Below, piece after piece: positions 23,028 to 34,875 of a stretch of 64,000 nucleotides of DNA. The notes beneath the pieces were generated by a model. It saw only the letters and a list, made by a program, of their open reading frames with translations. It did not search any database and had not been told where the DNA came from. Position numbers and translations under genes: made by a program. Location of the stretch: contig JAVGWX010000019.1 of the NCBI GenBank assembly GCA_036924085.1, forward strand, positions 14,518,696 through 14,582,695. The letters are read 5' to 3'. Within the stretch, counting starts at the first letter, position 1, and each line of letters begins with the position of its first letter. The stretch comes from Ariolimax columbianus. Lineage: Eukaryota; Mollusca; Gastropoda; Stylommatophora; Arionidae.

Positions 23028-23160
23028 TTCTTCTTCATTCCCTTTTGATCGCCAACTTAAATATATCTAATGAAAGCAGCGGTCAGCCTGAGATTATTCG
23101 TATCTCAATCAAGCTTGCACTTCTTCATTCTCTTTCAATCGCCAACTTAATATTAATGTT
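23028..23160 (-). mobile_element. short LINE 3' fragments
   Basis: Shares AAAGCAGCGGTCAGCCTGAG with the LINE-A 3' region (compare 52476-52505). The phrase TCTTCATTC.CTTT..ATCGCC occurs twice, 100 bp apart. Confidence 0.5.
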
Positions 23161-23744
23161 CACTTAGGCGGCTCAGGCCTGTTGCGTTGGTCGGCCACAC
23201 CCATGACCCATAGCTATGGCGTGGTTCCAGGCCTCGCCCAGGGCGGAGGTTGTTATTTGCTGGAGCCATACTATTGCCAACTTTAATAAAGCAATGGTTA
23301 CTCAGGTTATTATTATCTCTAGATAGCTTATCAAGAAATGGACTTCCCTATGTTCTGGCTCTGTTCCTCAAATATTAGGCACTTTGACAGCAGATTATCA
23401 CTAGTAATGCTGTCTCTACCACGGTAACAACTATTGGATATAATCACAGTACATACACGTTTTGCTCCCATCTACACTATTAAATAACACTTTAAGTTTT
23501 TTCACAGCACTTTCCTCAAAAAACAAAACATTCCAATTAGAACAAGAGTAAAACTCAAAACATAACATGTTTAACTAAACCAACTGATCAGAATAATTAA
23601 GTCAAATAAATTTCAATGCAAACCTTCTTGTGCAGTCATTTCTTGACTTCAGCCAATGACATACAATTAAATCTGAGTAAATAATATAGACACACCCACA
23701 AGTCACTTTCACACAACAAATTTTAACTAAATTAGAGGCTGGAG
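23161..23744. other. gene-free stretch
   Basis: No repeat family or coding signal recognised; AT-rich toward the right. Confidence 0.4.
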
Positions 23745-24035
23745 TTGCATCAGTTAATGAGTAGACCACAGTCAGCGACTCAAAACTGGCTGCTTGCTTC
23801 ACAGTCAGTGACCCACACCTGACCAAGACACTATTCCATCTGCAAATGGTAGACCCTGGAAACAGACTGGACGTGGAGTCTGGCTAAGAGAAAAGGGATT
23901 AAAGATGGAAGGCAAAACTGGTTGAAAAAAATTATGTGCTGTAACTGGATATGTCAGGCTGAAAGGCGCAAATATTGCAGCCTCGCTGTAAATTCCAACA
24001 CGTCCTTTTCAGGATGAACGCAGAAGAAGAAAAGG
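23745..24035 (+). mobile_element. SINE-S2
   Basis: Shows GTCAGCGACTCAAAACTGGC, GACCCTGGAAACAGACTGGA, the diverged core CTGTAACTGGATATGTCAGG, and the terminal TTTTCAGGATGAACGCAGAA with a GAA-rich tail. Confidence 0.82.
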
Positions 24036-24834
24036 CAACTAAATTGGGTTGTGGATATGGTTAGCAACCTTTTCATGTAAAAAATAATTGCTAACACAAA
24101 CCACCACTGCAAGTACACAGAAAGTGTTTTGCTCCAGGCTTCCTTAAAGACGGCATCTCCAGTGGTGAATCTATGTTTCATATGGAGTGGAAATACTGCG
24201 ACAAAAATCATTTGGGCAGCTATGATCAGCTCTTGCCCGTCCCCGTCACGGAGCTTTGAAGTTCCAGGTCTATGTGCCAACTATGAGGAGGAGTCAACAA
24301 ATAACCTTAACCCTCCACAGTCCAAATTACCCATTGCAGTCGACTAGTTACACCACTTATAGTCCAATTTATCTGAAGTCACATATCTTGTTATTTAGTT
24401 AAATTTAAATTATAAACAAAAAGATGTATCTTTACATTTTAAAATCATAATTTTAGTTTTAATTGTTTATTTACCATGAAACAAAATTACTATTCTTGTC
24501 TTGGATATTAAGACAAATATCTTGAAAATTAATTTGGACTGTAAATGGTTAACTCATTCACTGCTGCACGGCGGTGAGAGTGGCTTATATATTTAAAACG
24601 TATTGCCAGTAGCCAGCAAATAATTTGGTATAATTATAAAATGATTCTAAAAAAGACGAATCAAGTCAAAATAAATTAAAATATTTTAAATTCCACAAGA
24701 AATGATCTTTTCTAGTCATCAAAATGTCTGCATGTTTTAAAATCGATGTTGGTGTAATATATTTATTTATGTATTTCTTCAGAATGTTATTTTATATCCC
24801 TAGAGAAGAAGTCTTAGTCAATCTGTACTTTTAT
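24036..24834. other. unassigned stretch
   Basis: A minus-strand open frame ends inside the SINE and extends across 24036-24280. It holds a hydrophobic run (WWFVLAIIFYMKRLLTI) but no recognised domain or splice support. 24380-24834 is AT-rich without features. Confidence 0.3.
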
Positions 24835-25060
24835 ATGGGTGGATTCCCATGTGCAGGTCACAGCTCTGGCATGAGCTGGATGTAGCTGTGAGGAGGATTT
24901 CCTGCTTAGCGGTCTAGGCTCGAGCAGCTTTTTAACTCTGCTGCGATAGGACATGTTTCGCGAAGGGTGGTTAACCGATGTGCCAGTATAACTTAAGACT
25001 CAAACACTAGAGTAAAGTAGACCTGCAGCCTGTTAGGTGCCATCTATGCTGCTCCCCAAA
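24835..25060 (+). repeat. unclassified repeat R24
   Basis: Matches 60485-60695 over about 210 bp: GAGGATTTCCTGCTTAGCG, AGACTCAAACACTAGA and CGCAGCCTGTTAG-type phrases. A shorter relative is at 32458-32570. No tail or tRNA box was recognised. Confidence 0.7.
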
Positions 25061-25566
25061 CCACCTAATCTTGGCTGGTGTTATGTCATGTTACATGTTA
25101 GTAGCTTCTTACGACATGCTCTCTGTGGGGCAGTGTTGCTAATCTTTCCTTGTCATACACAAAGACTCCGTCGGCCCACCTCAGAGAAGAAGTAGCTAGA
25201 TAAATTAAAAAAGGTATAAATATTAGTATATATGCACTCATAATTGGATACACTACATGGGAATTATCAAATGCCTTAGAACACCAGAATTTGGCTGAAA
25301 GTAGGCATTTGTTATATTATTTTGTTAATAGTTTTTTTTTCCATAATCACATTATGATAATACTATCTACAAAATCTGATAAATATGTCAATATATTTAG
25401 TTATTTAAACTTTAATTTATCTTTAAAATAAAATTAATAACAAATCTTGAAAATTGAGAAAACTGCAGCTGAAATTAAACACATTTTCTAGTTGAAAAAT
25501 ACGAACATAAATTGATTTGGTCACAGAACGTTTTTAAATCTGGGAGTTAATATGGAAAGTTCTATA
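25061..25566. other. gene-free stretch
   Basis: AT-rich from 25200 on; nothing recognised. Confidence 0.4.
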
Positions 25567-25573
25567 ACCAATA

Positions 25574-25847
25574 TGGGAGCTGCGTAGCGCAGTTGTTTGA
25601 GCGATGGCTTTGCATCTGAGTGGTCCTGGGTTCATTCCCCAGTTGAGGCGGTAATATTTTTTCAAACCACAACGGCTCCCGGGTCAACCCAGCCTTAAAT
25701 GGGTACCGGTTCAGTCTGGGAAGTAAAAGCGGCGAGGGAGAGAAGATGGTTACCGCCCTCATACAGCTGAGCGTTTGATTTGTGAGATTGCTAACACCTC
25801 GCACACTTACAGCAGTAATGCTATGGGTTACTTTACTTTTTTTTACT
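25574..25847 (+). mobile_element. SINE-T2, tRNA-derived
   Basis: The head GCTGCGTAGCGCAGTTGTTT resembles a tRNA box A and GGGTTCATTCCCC a box B. The body has ACCGGTTCAGTCTGGG and ends TTACTTTACTTTTTTTT. A short direct repeat ACCAATA (25567-25573, 25848-25854) may be the TSD. Confidence 0.82.
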
Positions 25848-26089
25848 ACCAATAAAATATTAAAGTTGCTTTTCAACTCCCCCACCGTTATGTGCAACCA
25901 TGGAGTGCTGCCATTGTGAGACTATCCACTTATGTGATAGATGGGTCAGCACTGGGATGTTTTTTTAGTTTTTGACATGATATTGACCTTCATTGTTATA
26001 TATTCAGTCCTTCACAAGTGAATGTCTGATTCTTGTAAGTAGATGGATCACATGAAAGTCTGTTAAGGCTGGTAGATTGGCATATTGAA

Positions 26090-27084
26090 TTAAAAGGCCC
26101 GTTTCTGTGGCTTAGATCATGGCACCAGTTGGCCTTTAGATGGTTGTGTGTACTAGTTTTGGTTGGTTGGGTGCTACGTGTATTTAATTGGTCTGGTGTA
26201 TCGGTATAGTGTACAGTTTAGGTCAATCTGGTGTACGGGTGTTGCCTCAACTTGATGTACAGGTTTCGGTTGACCCTGTGTGTGTGTGATTTGATTGGTC
26301 TATGGTATGCAATTGGTCTAGTGTGTGTGTTTTCAGTAAAAGTTTTGGCTGATCCCTTAGAGATTTTGGTTAGTCTTGTGTGCAGGTTCTGGTTGGATGA
26401 TACAGGTTTTGACTGATTGTAAGATGTCGCCGTACTGTCTGCAGGCCTACATTGCTCTGGTGTTTTAGTTTATTATGGATTCCGGCAGGCCACGGATTTG
26501 CCTGAAATTCACACTAGTCAACGACTTATACTTGTGTTCTGAGTGATGTCCCTATGACTTCTTTCGCTTATGGGAAAGGCACAACACACAATGATAGATG
26601 TTATCCCCCTTCCGTTGCCTTGTGGGATACCGGTTTATGGGAAAGACTCCGGGAGCTAACCCTGAGGAAAAATCTGCATCCTGGGCTATCTCCGGTTGTC
26701 TCTATAAAATCTTGCCACTGGCCACTGAGAGAGTGAGGTTGACAAAAGGCGAAGTTTCTTCTTCACTTTAACCCAAATCACAGCGCAGGTCACTCATTTC
26801 AGCGGACACAGCATGCGAAAAGACTGTCCACACGGCTGAACAAAGAGTGGTCTTCATCACATGTGATGGATGAACATCACGTTTTGATTGGTCTGGTGTA
26901 CGTGATTTGAGTACAAGGTTTTAGTTAGTCTCATGTGAATGTGATTTTGTAACAACCAGACGTTTTACCGGTACTGCAAGCTCTCAAGGTGGCAAACTCC
27001 CACACTTGAGGAATGAGCTTAGCATTTACTAAGCTACAGTAAAGCAAACCGTACTACAGTGGCTATGATCCCATTGTGGCATAC
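26090..27084. repeat. degenerate GGTTTTGGTTGGTCTG repeats and unassigned sequence
   Basis: Loose 35-45 bp units around TTGGTCTGGTGTACG occupy 26090-26425 and 26880-26950. The array resumes at 27541. Sequence between 26430 and 26870 has no recognised feature. Confidence 0.6.
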
Positions 27085-27510
27085 CAGGGTATGAGAAGTT
27101 ACATAGGCTTGCAAAAAGGGGAGGAGTTTGAGAACATAACCATTGAATACACATAATTTGAAAAAAAGAGAGGTATGCAGGTAGTCAGAAGAGAACAGAC
27201 CAACCCAAAGGTGACTATCACACCTTTGACCAGCAGGGACAGATCACCATTCTTCACCTCAGGGCAGGACACAACAGACTGAGCAGACACGTGTACAAGC
27301 TCCGTCTGCTTCACCACTGTATACATGTGGAGTAAAAGAACAAACTCCTGAGCATCTCTTACAGGACAAACCTCCTGTACTTTCAGTTAGGGAAGATACA
27401 CTATCTAATGATTCAACACTAGACTCAAAACTGTGCGGAGCTAAAGATGAGCTCCAAACACTAGCTGAGTTCATCCTGGGAACTTGTCTGACAGTGTAAA
27501 CATCAAAGAT
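27085..27510 (+). mobile_element. LINE 3' fragment
   Basis: Translation HLRAGHNRLSRHVYKLRLLH, then CGVKEQTPEHLLQDKP, is the counterpart of the LINE-A C-terminus (RTGHNRLRYHLFNKL, CGTGKMTAEHLLQ). It interrupts the degenerate minisatellite. Confidence 0.72.
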
Positions 27511-27540
27511 GTGTTCACAAGTATAAGTTCATTTCATTTA

Positions 27541-27965
27541 CAGGTTTTGGTCACCTTGTATATGGTTTTGGTTGGTTCAAGTGTCTTTTGGTCACCCTAG
27601 TGTATGGTTTTGGTTGGTCTGGAGTACGTGTTTTGAATGGTATCGTGTATGGATTTAATTGGTCTGTAGAACGGTACATGTTTTGAATGGTATGGTGTAT
27701 GGTTTTGATTGGTCTGTAGTACATGTTTTGAATGGTATGGTGTTTGAGTTTTGGTTGGTCTGGAGTCTTTTGGTCACCCTCATGTATAAATTTGTGTTGG
27801 TATAATGAATGTGTTTTGGTTGGTATGCTGTATGTTTTTGGGTAGTTTAGTATATTTTGGTACCCCTCGTTTATGTTTTGATTGGTCCGGAATACATGTT
27901 TTGAATGGTATGGTTTTGGTTGGTCTGGAGTACGTGTTTTGAATGGTAAAGTGTATATGTTTTGA
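27541..27965. repeat. degenerate minisatellite, right part
   Basis: Repeats of GTTTTGAATGGTATGGTGTA and GGTTTTGGTTGGTCTGGAGT with variable spacing. Confidence 0.75.
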
Positions 27966-28329
27966 GTACAAGTTTTTCTCTGCTTCATTGAACATGTACA
28001 GCCAGACCCAAAAGTCTAACAGTTGTGTCACTATAATGGTGCATAGATTATCATAAATACTTTTAAAAAAATGGATGTAAAAATTCTTATTACATGAGAT
28101 ATCACTATATTAAATAACATTTGATACCAAATAACAAAGACAGAAGAGAAATGAGTATGCTAGGTTTCAATAAAAATTCATCTTCTAATTTTCTAATCAC
28201 CATCCAAATGTAAAAATTTAATAAAATGAAAAATATGTACAAATATTCAAGGATAAAATGAAGATAACAAAGACATAAGCAACTTTATTATGCTTGTAAT
28301 CTTTGGTTAGTTTGTTATATATGCAGAGG

Positions 28330-28816
28330 CTTGTGGGCTCCTGCCCTTTGACCCAAGGCCATTTAGTAGTATCTGCAAGTGTTTGTGAGCTGTTGTTAAG
28401 TTCTGTACAGAGTATTCCAGTTGTCTGGCCTTAGAGGAAGAAGCTCTTTCCTAACACCGTCAATTGCCGGACACTCATACAGATGATGTTCAACAGTTTC
28501 ATAAGGATGTGTGGCACTCTGGAGTATGTAGTTGTTGGACTCTGTTCAAGTGACTGTTAAGTTGTACGTGTTGAGTGCGAAGTCAGAAAATGGTGCTTTG
28601 GTCTCTCTTTCCTTTTCAGGATACTGATGTTGCCTTTGGGATCACTCTCCCAGTATCACCCATTGTCCATCTGTTCAGAGAAGGTTCTTTGTTTGCAGTT
28701 TTCAGTAGTTTGTTTTGTCTGTAATGTTGTTGGTGCATTGTTGCTATTGGCTTGATCTCTTCTAGCCAGTATGTCTGCCTTGTCATTGCCAGGTGTATTT
28801 GAATGGCCAGTGATAC
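28330..28816 (-). mobile_element. LINE RNase H / C-terminal remnant
   Basis: Minus-strand translation has CITGHSNTPGNDKADILARR (end of an RNase H domain) and, downstream, HHLYECPAIDGVRKELLP. The upstream boundary is cut by SINE-S1 at 28817. Sequence differs from LINE-A, -B and -C. Confidence 0.75.
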
Positions 28817-29030
28817 ATTGGAGAAGGGATCGAAGAGGGAATGCTAACCCGGTACTCAAAAAATACTTGCTGAAGTCGGATGTGTTGGACTGAAAGGTGC
28901 AAATATCGCAGTCAAGATGTAAACTACAACACAATGCATTCCGTTCTCTGGACTACATTCTGCTACTTAAGCCCTTTCAGGGTTTGGTAGCGGGAGATTG
29001 AGAACGAACGCAGAAGAAGAAGAAGCAGGG
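28817..29030 (+). mobile_element. SINE-S1, 3' half
   Basis: Starts within GAGAAGGGATCGAAGAGGGA, carries the core GCTGAAGTCGGATGTGTTGG, and ends GAACGAACGCAGAAGAAGAA. Confidence 0.88.
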
Positions 29031-29455
29031 ATGGGTAACAGCTAACATTGAGACATTCCTATTCACGACATTATACCATTGCATGAGGCTAGCAGCCTCT
29101 TCATGTATAACCATGGCTAACAAACTACTACAGCAAATTCTTTGAATACAGGTTTCCTATAAATGGTCCAGCTGCATTGCTGGCCATATGATGCACTGGA
29201 GCAAAAATGTCATATTACCTTCATTGCCACTATATACAACTGATCTTAGATTTCTGCCCAACAATGAACTACTTTCACAGATAACTAATATCACAGGGAG
29301 GAAAATCGTTTAAGTCTCTCATCAGAACAACATTAAACCTAGAACACATGACAACACGGGGTCAATGACACAACAGCGTATGACACGATATGTCATTGAT
29401 AAACATATATTTATTATACACTGTACTTACCTGAATATGCTATGCATATTATCTA
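29031..29455. other. gene-free stretch
   Basis: No coding sequence or repeat family recognised. Confidence 0.4.
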
Positions 29456-29464
29456 TATTATAAG

Positions 29465-29816
29465 GGGAGGAAGACTAACGTCTGGTCAGGCAAAACATAC
29501 TGAACAGACACGTTAGTCATGGTCAGGCAAAACATACTGGCCAAGACCCCCACCTTGGGCTTCCTCGCAGCCCTCCCTGGAAACAGGCTGTTTTCATGGC
29601 AGTCTGGCTAACAAGATGAGGGATTGACGTGATCCCCAGAGTAGTGAGAAACACGCAAATGAAGCCAAGCATAGCACAACCGCTTGGAGGACACCGGTCC
29701 ACCTTCATTAGCATGCTCGGGAAGTGAGGAAAGCACTGAAATCCGCCACTTAATGTCCTTTTCAGGGCACACAAAAGAGTAAACCTACTCTTTTTGGGCA
29801 TTTGAAACAACAACAG
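29465..29816 (+). mobile_element. SINE-U, full length
   Basis: 9-bp TSD TATTATAAG (29456-29464 and 29817-29825). Starts GGGAGGAAGACTAACGTCTG, ends GGGCATTTGAAACAACAAC. Confidence 0.92.
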
Positions 29817-29825
29817 TATTATAAG

Positions 29826-30320
29826 AAACAAAATACATACATTTGTTTGTTAGTCTTGTAAAACTTGGCAACGGAAAACTCTATAGAGATGTGAAATTTT
29901 CAGATTATTCTGTCTAGAATTCCCAGGTCAACTATTTTCAACTTTGTGCGACTTTTCATTCCGGAGTTATTCAACAATTTAAGCCTTCCAATGGTGAGAA
30001 ACAGGAATGTGAAAATTGCACATCTCTTTTCTTCTGGCAATTTCCAAGTGAATGCACTACGTTCTGCTCGCTGTGTTTCTATGCGCTCTCGAATTTGTGA
30101 TATCAGAATAGGGCAATGCATACCGATAATGCTATCTCAAGTAGAAATTGGAGTTAAAAGTGATCTAACGGTCTGCTTCCTCCTCCTGCGTTCTGGGGTG
30201 TTCACATTTTGCGTGAATGTTTCAATTAATGTTCACGCCGGTGGAGAACATCTGAATCTCATGCGAAGTCAGTCAGTAAAGCCAGTATGACCATAAAGAT
30301 TTGTAGGTGTTCTACACAAA
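29826..30320. other. gene-free stretch
   Basis: A plus-strand frame of 114 codons (29946-30290) has no recognised domain. No splice evidence was found. Not called as a gene. Confidence 0.35.
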
Positions 30321-30329
30321 AAATAAATA

Positions 30330-30579
30330 TTTTTTATTTTTTTATTTTGAGTTCGCCTTTATTTCTCTATTCCCCAAGGCGGTGTGCGTTGCACTGTGGT
30401 TTTTATTTTGCGCCTGTCGGCCCAATGCATCCGACTTCAGTATGCATTTTATGTAAGGGTCTGCTTCCTCCTGCATTTTCTAAGGGTTTCCTTCCCCGGG
30501 GTAACGGCCGGTGCTGTGATGGGGATCGAATCCAGCACCTTTGGCTTGTAAGCTGTGTCACTTAACCACGTCGTCCCCT
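30330..30579 (-). mobile_element. SINE-T1
   Basis: 9-bp TSD AAATAAATA (30321-30329 and 30580-30588). Same family as 5387. The tRNA head has lost about 10 bp including part of box A. The core GTATGCATTTTATGTAAGGG matches the other copies. Confidence 0.9.
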
Positions 30580-30614
30580 AAATAAATAGTTGAATATTTA
30601 ATACAATCCTTCAA

Positions 30615-30830
30615 GCTTTATGAGTGTCTGAGTAGTAGAGTGCTCTTTACTCTCGGCAAGATGCGCCAGGTTCAGTTCCCATTATCAACCCAATTAAGTC
30701 GACCCAGCTGTAAATAGGTACCTGGTTTACAGCTAGGGAAGGAATGACACCACCTCATAAAAAAACTGAGGCATAGCATGATGAAATCTCTAACACTTCA
30801 TCCCTGACAACTTTTACTGTGACCCTAAAA
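30615..30830 (+). mobile_element. SINE, tRNA-derived (T2-like)
   Basis: Head GTCTGAGTAGTAGAGTGCTC (box A-like) and AGGTTCAGTTCCC (box B), then CGACCCAGCTGTAAATAGGT and ATCTCTAACACTTCAT, shared in outline with 25574 and with the split copy at 51385. Confidence 0.75.
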
Positions 30831-31057
30831 ATTGTATGGTTATTTCTACCAGAAAAATAAATATAATACAACTCCTAAAGCTATGATAGCATTTGCACAG
30901 CCAGAGGTTTGATCGCAAAGCAGACGAACAACATCTCCTTCGTCTGTGGCGTAGGGCACAAGACCATTAATATGGTGTGGTCTTGCTCAGTGTAAGAGGA
31001 ACCACATGTTCTGACATTTGGTTCAGAAGTTGCTCTGCTGAAGATCAGATATGATAC

Positions 31058-31393
31058 ATGATGCTGAGCAGTGCATGAGCTGCAGTGGTCAGTGACCCAA
31101 AGCTGACTGCTAACGTCAGGGCCAACGAACCCTAGCTAACAAGACTCACACCTCCAAGTGATGATCTTGGATAACAAGCTGCAACAGAGCATACTGACTA
31201 AGGAAAAGGGATCAATGAGGGAAGGCTAACCTGGTACCCAAAAATGCCTGCTGAAGTCGGATATGTCGAACCAAAAGGTGCAAATATCGCAGTCAAGCTG
31301 TAAACTATGACACAACGCATTCTGTTCTCTGGACAACATCCTGCTAAAGTCCTTTTCAGGGCTTAGTAGCGGGAGTTTGAGAACGAATGAAGA
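31058..31393 (+). mobile_element. SINE-S1, full length
   Basis: 11-bp TSD AGATATGATAC (31047-31057 and 31394-31404). Starts ATGATGCTGAGCAGTGCATG, core GCTGAAGTCGGATATGTCG, ends GAGAACGAATGAAGA. Confidence 0.93.
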
Positions 31394-31479
31394 AGATATG
31401 ATACGCAATACGTTCACCATGCTTGAATCATGTGCTTCTAATAACAACATTAGTATTGCCATGGTTTGCTGACTCTGAC

Positions 31480-31562
31480 GCAAGAGGTCAGCTATAAGTT
31501 GCTGATTGCTGTCATCTATAAGTTGCTGATTGCTGTCAGCTATGAGTTGCTGATTGCTGTCA
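31480..31562. repeat. short 27-bp tandem repeat, 3 copies
   Basis: Units around AGTTGCTGATTGCTGTCA. The motif resembles the GTCAGCTATGGGTCGCTGA phrase of SINE-S1 and may derive from it. Confidence 0.65.
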
Positions 31563-32390
31563 CCTCATTCACTTAAAGAAGAAGATGAAGAAGAAGATAA
31601 AGACAAAGATGTGAAAAGGGACATGTGACAGTAATGGAGGTAAAACCTGCAAAGTTCTATTACAAAATATTTGGGTTACATCCATCTGTTCCCCCATGCA
31701 CTGCTTGCCTAATATTATTTCATTGTATACTGATCATATTGCAGTATCAACTTGTATGTCACTGATAGGTTTATCATGACCATATGAATAGAGCGTACAT
31801 CACCACATGAATGTATTCTAACTCACCATATGAATATGAATGTAGTATAACTCCCTGTATAATGTATCATCTCACCATATAACATGAATGTATCCTAACT
31901 CACTGTTTAATGTATCATAACTCACCATTTAAATGGAATCTAACTCACCATATAGTCAGATATAATAGTCAGATATGAGTTTGAGAGGCAAAACAGGGAA
32001 GATCCAGGAAGGCATCTTCCAAAAGCTGACCACGATGAATTATGAAACAAAGTTATTTTTGGCTACCTGGCATCAAGCACTGATCTGCCCGATTGAACAC
32101 CAGGACTCTAGTAAAGTATTAATGAGACAACATCCTCACAAACAGATAAATACTCAACATGGAATTTGTTTAACATCATATGTATCAATGATACAAAACA
32201 AACAAACATTTTTTAGAAAAACAAAATATAGAATGAAACAGAATTGTTATATTCTGTTATACAGGAGTTACATCACTGCTCTTTGGGCAAACCTTTAGAA
32301 TAGTATGAAAGAAATGGATACTCATGCTTCTTGTAGCTTGTTGGTTCAACACACTCCTGCTCTATTCTCTCAGGCGCTCCTTCTTGCTTG
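31563..32390. other. gene-free stretch with AT-rich loose repeats
   Basis: CACCATATGAATGTA-type phrases recur at 31800-31950. An open frame at 31975-32298 has no recognisable domain. Confidence 0.4.
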
Positions 32391-32394
32391 ACCG

Positions 32395-32570
32395 ACATTT
32401 AACTTAACGTCTTTAAAGTGGTTTAGAAGACTTTACAGAATCTGTATGCAACCAGTTTCTTGGAGGGTGGTGTAAAGGATGTGCGAGTCCACCTTAATAT
32501 ACTCAAACACTAGAGGTTACTAGATCCGCAGCCACCTATAGCTGCCCTTAACAATTGACCTAGGGAAAGG
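32395..32570. repeat. fragments of CR1-like 3' end and R24
   Basis: 32398-32452 (minus) matches the terminal UTR of the CR1-like LINE (TTAACTTAACGTCTTTA, CAACCAGTTTC). 32458-32570 matches part of R24 (GTGCGAGTCCACCTTAA, ACTCAAACACTAGAG). Confidence 0.65.
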
Positions 32571-32579
32571 TACAATTAA

Positions 32580-33521
32580 CTTGGGTAGATTTTTAACTTG
32601 AATTTTGCCATTAAGTCTATTCTTTCCAATTTCCAACTGCAAAGAAATTTTTAACATGCTTGACACTGAACACAGGATTCCGATCTCGCTACCCAGAGTT
32701 CAAGGGAATTTTTACCAGAAGATTCACGTGAAAAAAACCTCACCTCACCTCAAGACCACCGAGTCCCCTTTTGATATCAAAACTCCTGCAGTCTGTGTCT
32801 TGCAGATTCATCTATATCATCTAGCAGATTGATATATGTCCACAACATCAATACTTCCTACAGTGGGTGCATTCGAGGTTGGGAAGATTGCTCTTTCGTT
32901 GCAACCAGCTTTTTGGATTCACACAAGCCTTTTAAAGTTTGAGGCCTCTATGCCTGCTATCCGCCTATGTCAACTTTCTGTAAACTTTAAAGTAAGGATT
33001 CATTGTCAGACACAATGACTGCTCTGATTACCCCTTTACAGCTCCATTTGACTGACCTCAACGTCAGACAAAGCACAAAATTTCACCCGACTTGACCGAA
33101 ATCATCATTTAACATCGATGTTTTGCTGTTTTGACATTTAGATCGATCTAAAGTTTGCCAAATATCTTGCACATGCATTTCACACTTTCATTCAATGTAG
33201 AGTTCATTCTGTCAGATCTGTATTTATTAATGTGGTGAATTATTAAAGTTGTGAATTATTAAAGTTGCCCTATCGATGCGATGACATTTGACCTTCAAGA
33301 CCCTAGAAATAATTTATTATTTGACGAATCATTACCAATTTGGATATTCAATACAAGTCTGATTCAGACTTTGACTGGGATATGGAAGAAAGCGACTGTG
33401 ATAAAGCTTTGAGGAATTAATTCGTGCAGAAATACGACTAAAGTTACGAGTACCAACACAATGTTCCTTCATTTTGTTTCCTGCACATCAATAACATTGA
33501 ATGTCTTATTCTAATATACAT
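32580..33521. other. AT-rich flank beyond hyccin 3' end
   Basis: No coding sequence or repeat family is recognised here. It may include distal 3' UTR. A stretch near 32920-33000 resembles part of the degenerate LINE sequence near 49770-49830, but too weakly to call. Confidence 0.4.
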
Positions 33522-33598
33522 TTTATTTATGATTTCCTCATGGATAATTCATTTATGTGTCTTAAGATCTTCAGAACATAATTTTAGTTCAATTTATT
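33522..33598 (-). promoter_or_regulatory. candidate polyadenylation signals of hyccin
   Basis: Two AATAAA hexamers on the minus strand lie about 215 and 285 nt downstream of the hyccin stop codon (at 33593-33598 and 33522-33527). The surrounding sequence is AT-rich, so chance matches are possible. Another lies near 33225. Confidence 0.35.
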
Positions 33599-33811
33599 TA
33601 ATATTACTTCATTTAATTTTAAACAAAACTATTTGACATTCAAAGTTGCAGTACTTGTCATGGGATGTAAGACACAAATCGGCAAAATGAGTGAGGACTG
33701 GAAGGAGTTCATCAGGTAAATACAGAATAACAACAACAAAAAAAAGAAAATTTGTTGTCAATTTTGTTAGCTCTGAAAGAAGAAAATGTGTTTTTAAATG
33801 CTGGCGGTGAA

Positions 33812-34767
33812 TCAGAAATTAGTACTCCATGAGTTCTGATTAATAAGAGGCCTTGTGGAAGATATGTCGCTGCTGTTGTTTGATGAGATATCAGCCGGAA
33901 TGGAATGGGTGCTTACGGAGGAGAGAGGTTTGTCCCCTAGAGAGGAATGATGGGCCAAGTCTGGGTCGGATAGTTTGGCATGTAGGCTCGACTCCTTGTT
34001 GTTTGGGAATGGTTGTGACAAGGATGACAGCAGCGAAGGAGAGGACAACGGAGGCAGCTTGCCTGATGTTAGTTTAGGCCCATCCCGAGTGGGGCCTTCA
34101 GAATGGGCCCGAGGGCTGTTCGGGGAGAGGGCTACAGGGGTGGTTCTGTTGTGCAGGGAGGTCTGAGGGATGTTACTAATGATACTATTAACGCTGCTGT
34201 TGATGCTACTACTGCTGCTACCAGAAAAGTTCTTGCCGTTGACGGTACCTGAGTGAGAGGATGCCGATGACAGCTGTGACACCGATAATGGTGCAGAGGA
34301 TGTGTGTGCATGTGGTGGCTTGGACTTGGAGTTCCTGCTGATTAATTCATGGGACGTCGGCTGCAAAGCTCTGGATTTCTTTGAGAACACTACAGGAGAA
34401 GACGACATCTTAGAGTGTCTCTCTTCCCCTCCATAGACATTTCTACTCCCCTCTGCCCCTTCTCCATCCTCACCTCCTTTACTCCTTACTGGCTGCATTT
34501 CTAACAAATCCACAACAACCTTCCCACTACCACCTCCCCTTACAGCCACACCGACAGCATCAGCAACTTCAACACCGCTGCTGGACTTCATGGATGGCGT
34601 GTCACTGTCCCGTCTCATTGTGTCGCGGTTCTTGTTCTTGTCCACTAAAAGTTTACTGCTGATATTCATCAGTTTTGCCTTGAGTCCTTTGGCTATTGAG
34701 TGCTCTTGTTCCTCATCAACAGTAGTAAGTCGAGTGTTCTCATCTTCTTCGACAAAGTCAATGTCAT
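33812..34767 (-). CDS. FAM126: hyccin last coding exon, disordered Ser-rich tail
   Basis: Acceptor ATCTTTTCAG; the first two bases complete an Asp codon. The open frame runs 317 residues to a stop at 33812. It starts with an acidic stretch (DIDFVEEDEN), continues with a basic helix-like segment (AKGLKAKLMNISSKLLVD) and then a long Ser/Pro/Asn-rich tail with runs such as GSSSSSINSS. Low-complexity tails of this kind are typical of hyccin C-termini and are poorly conserved, so the assignment rests on phase and position behind exon (f). An ATG further upstream in the same frame lies in the intron and is not taken as a start. Confidence 0.85.
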
Positions 34768-34875
34768 CTGAAAAGATGGAAGTCATTCATGAGTAATATA
34801 CACAAAATAAGGAGGGACAGTCATTCGTGAGTAATAAACAAAAAATTAGTCCATGCTCAAAATAGAAAGTAAACA

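Noticed and set aside
33812..34786. Free-standing 324-codon gene starting at an ATG at 34786
   Set aside because: The first codons lie in an intron: a good acceptor (TCTTTTCAG) at 34768 and phase agreement with the previous exon show that it is the last exon of hyccin.
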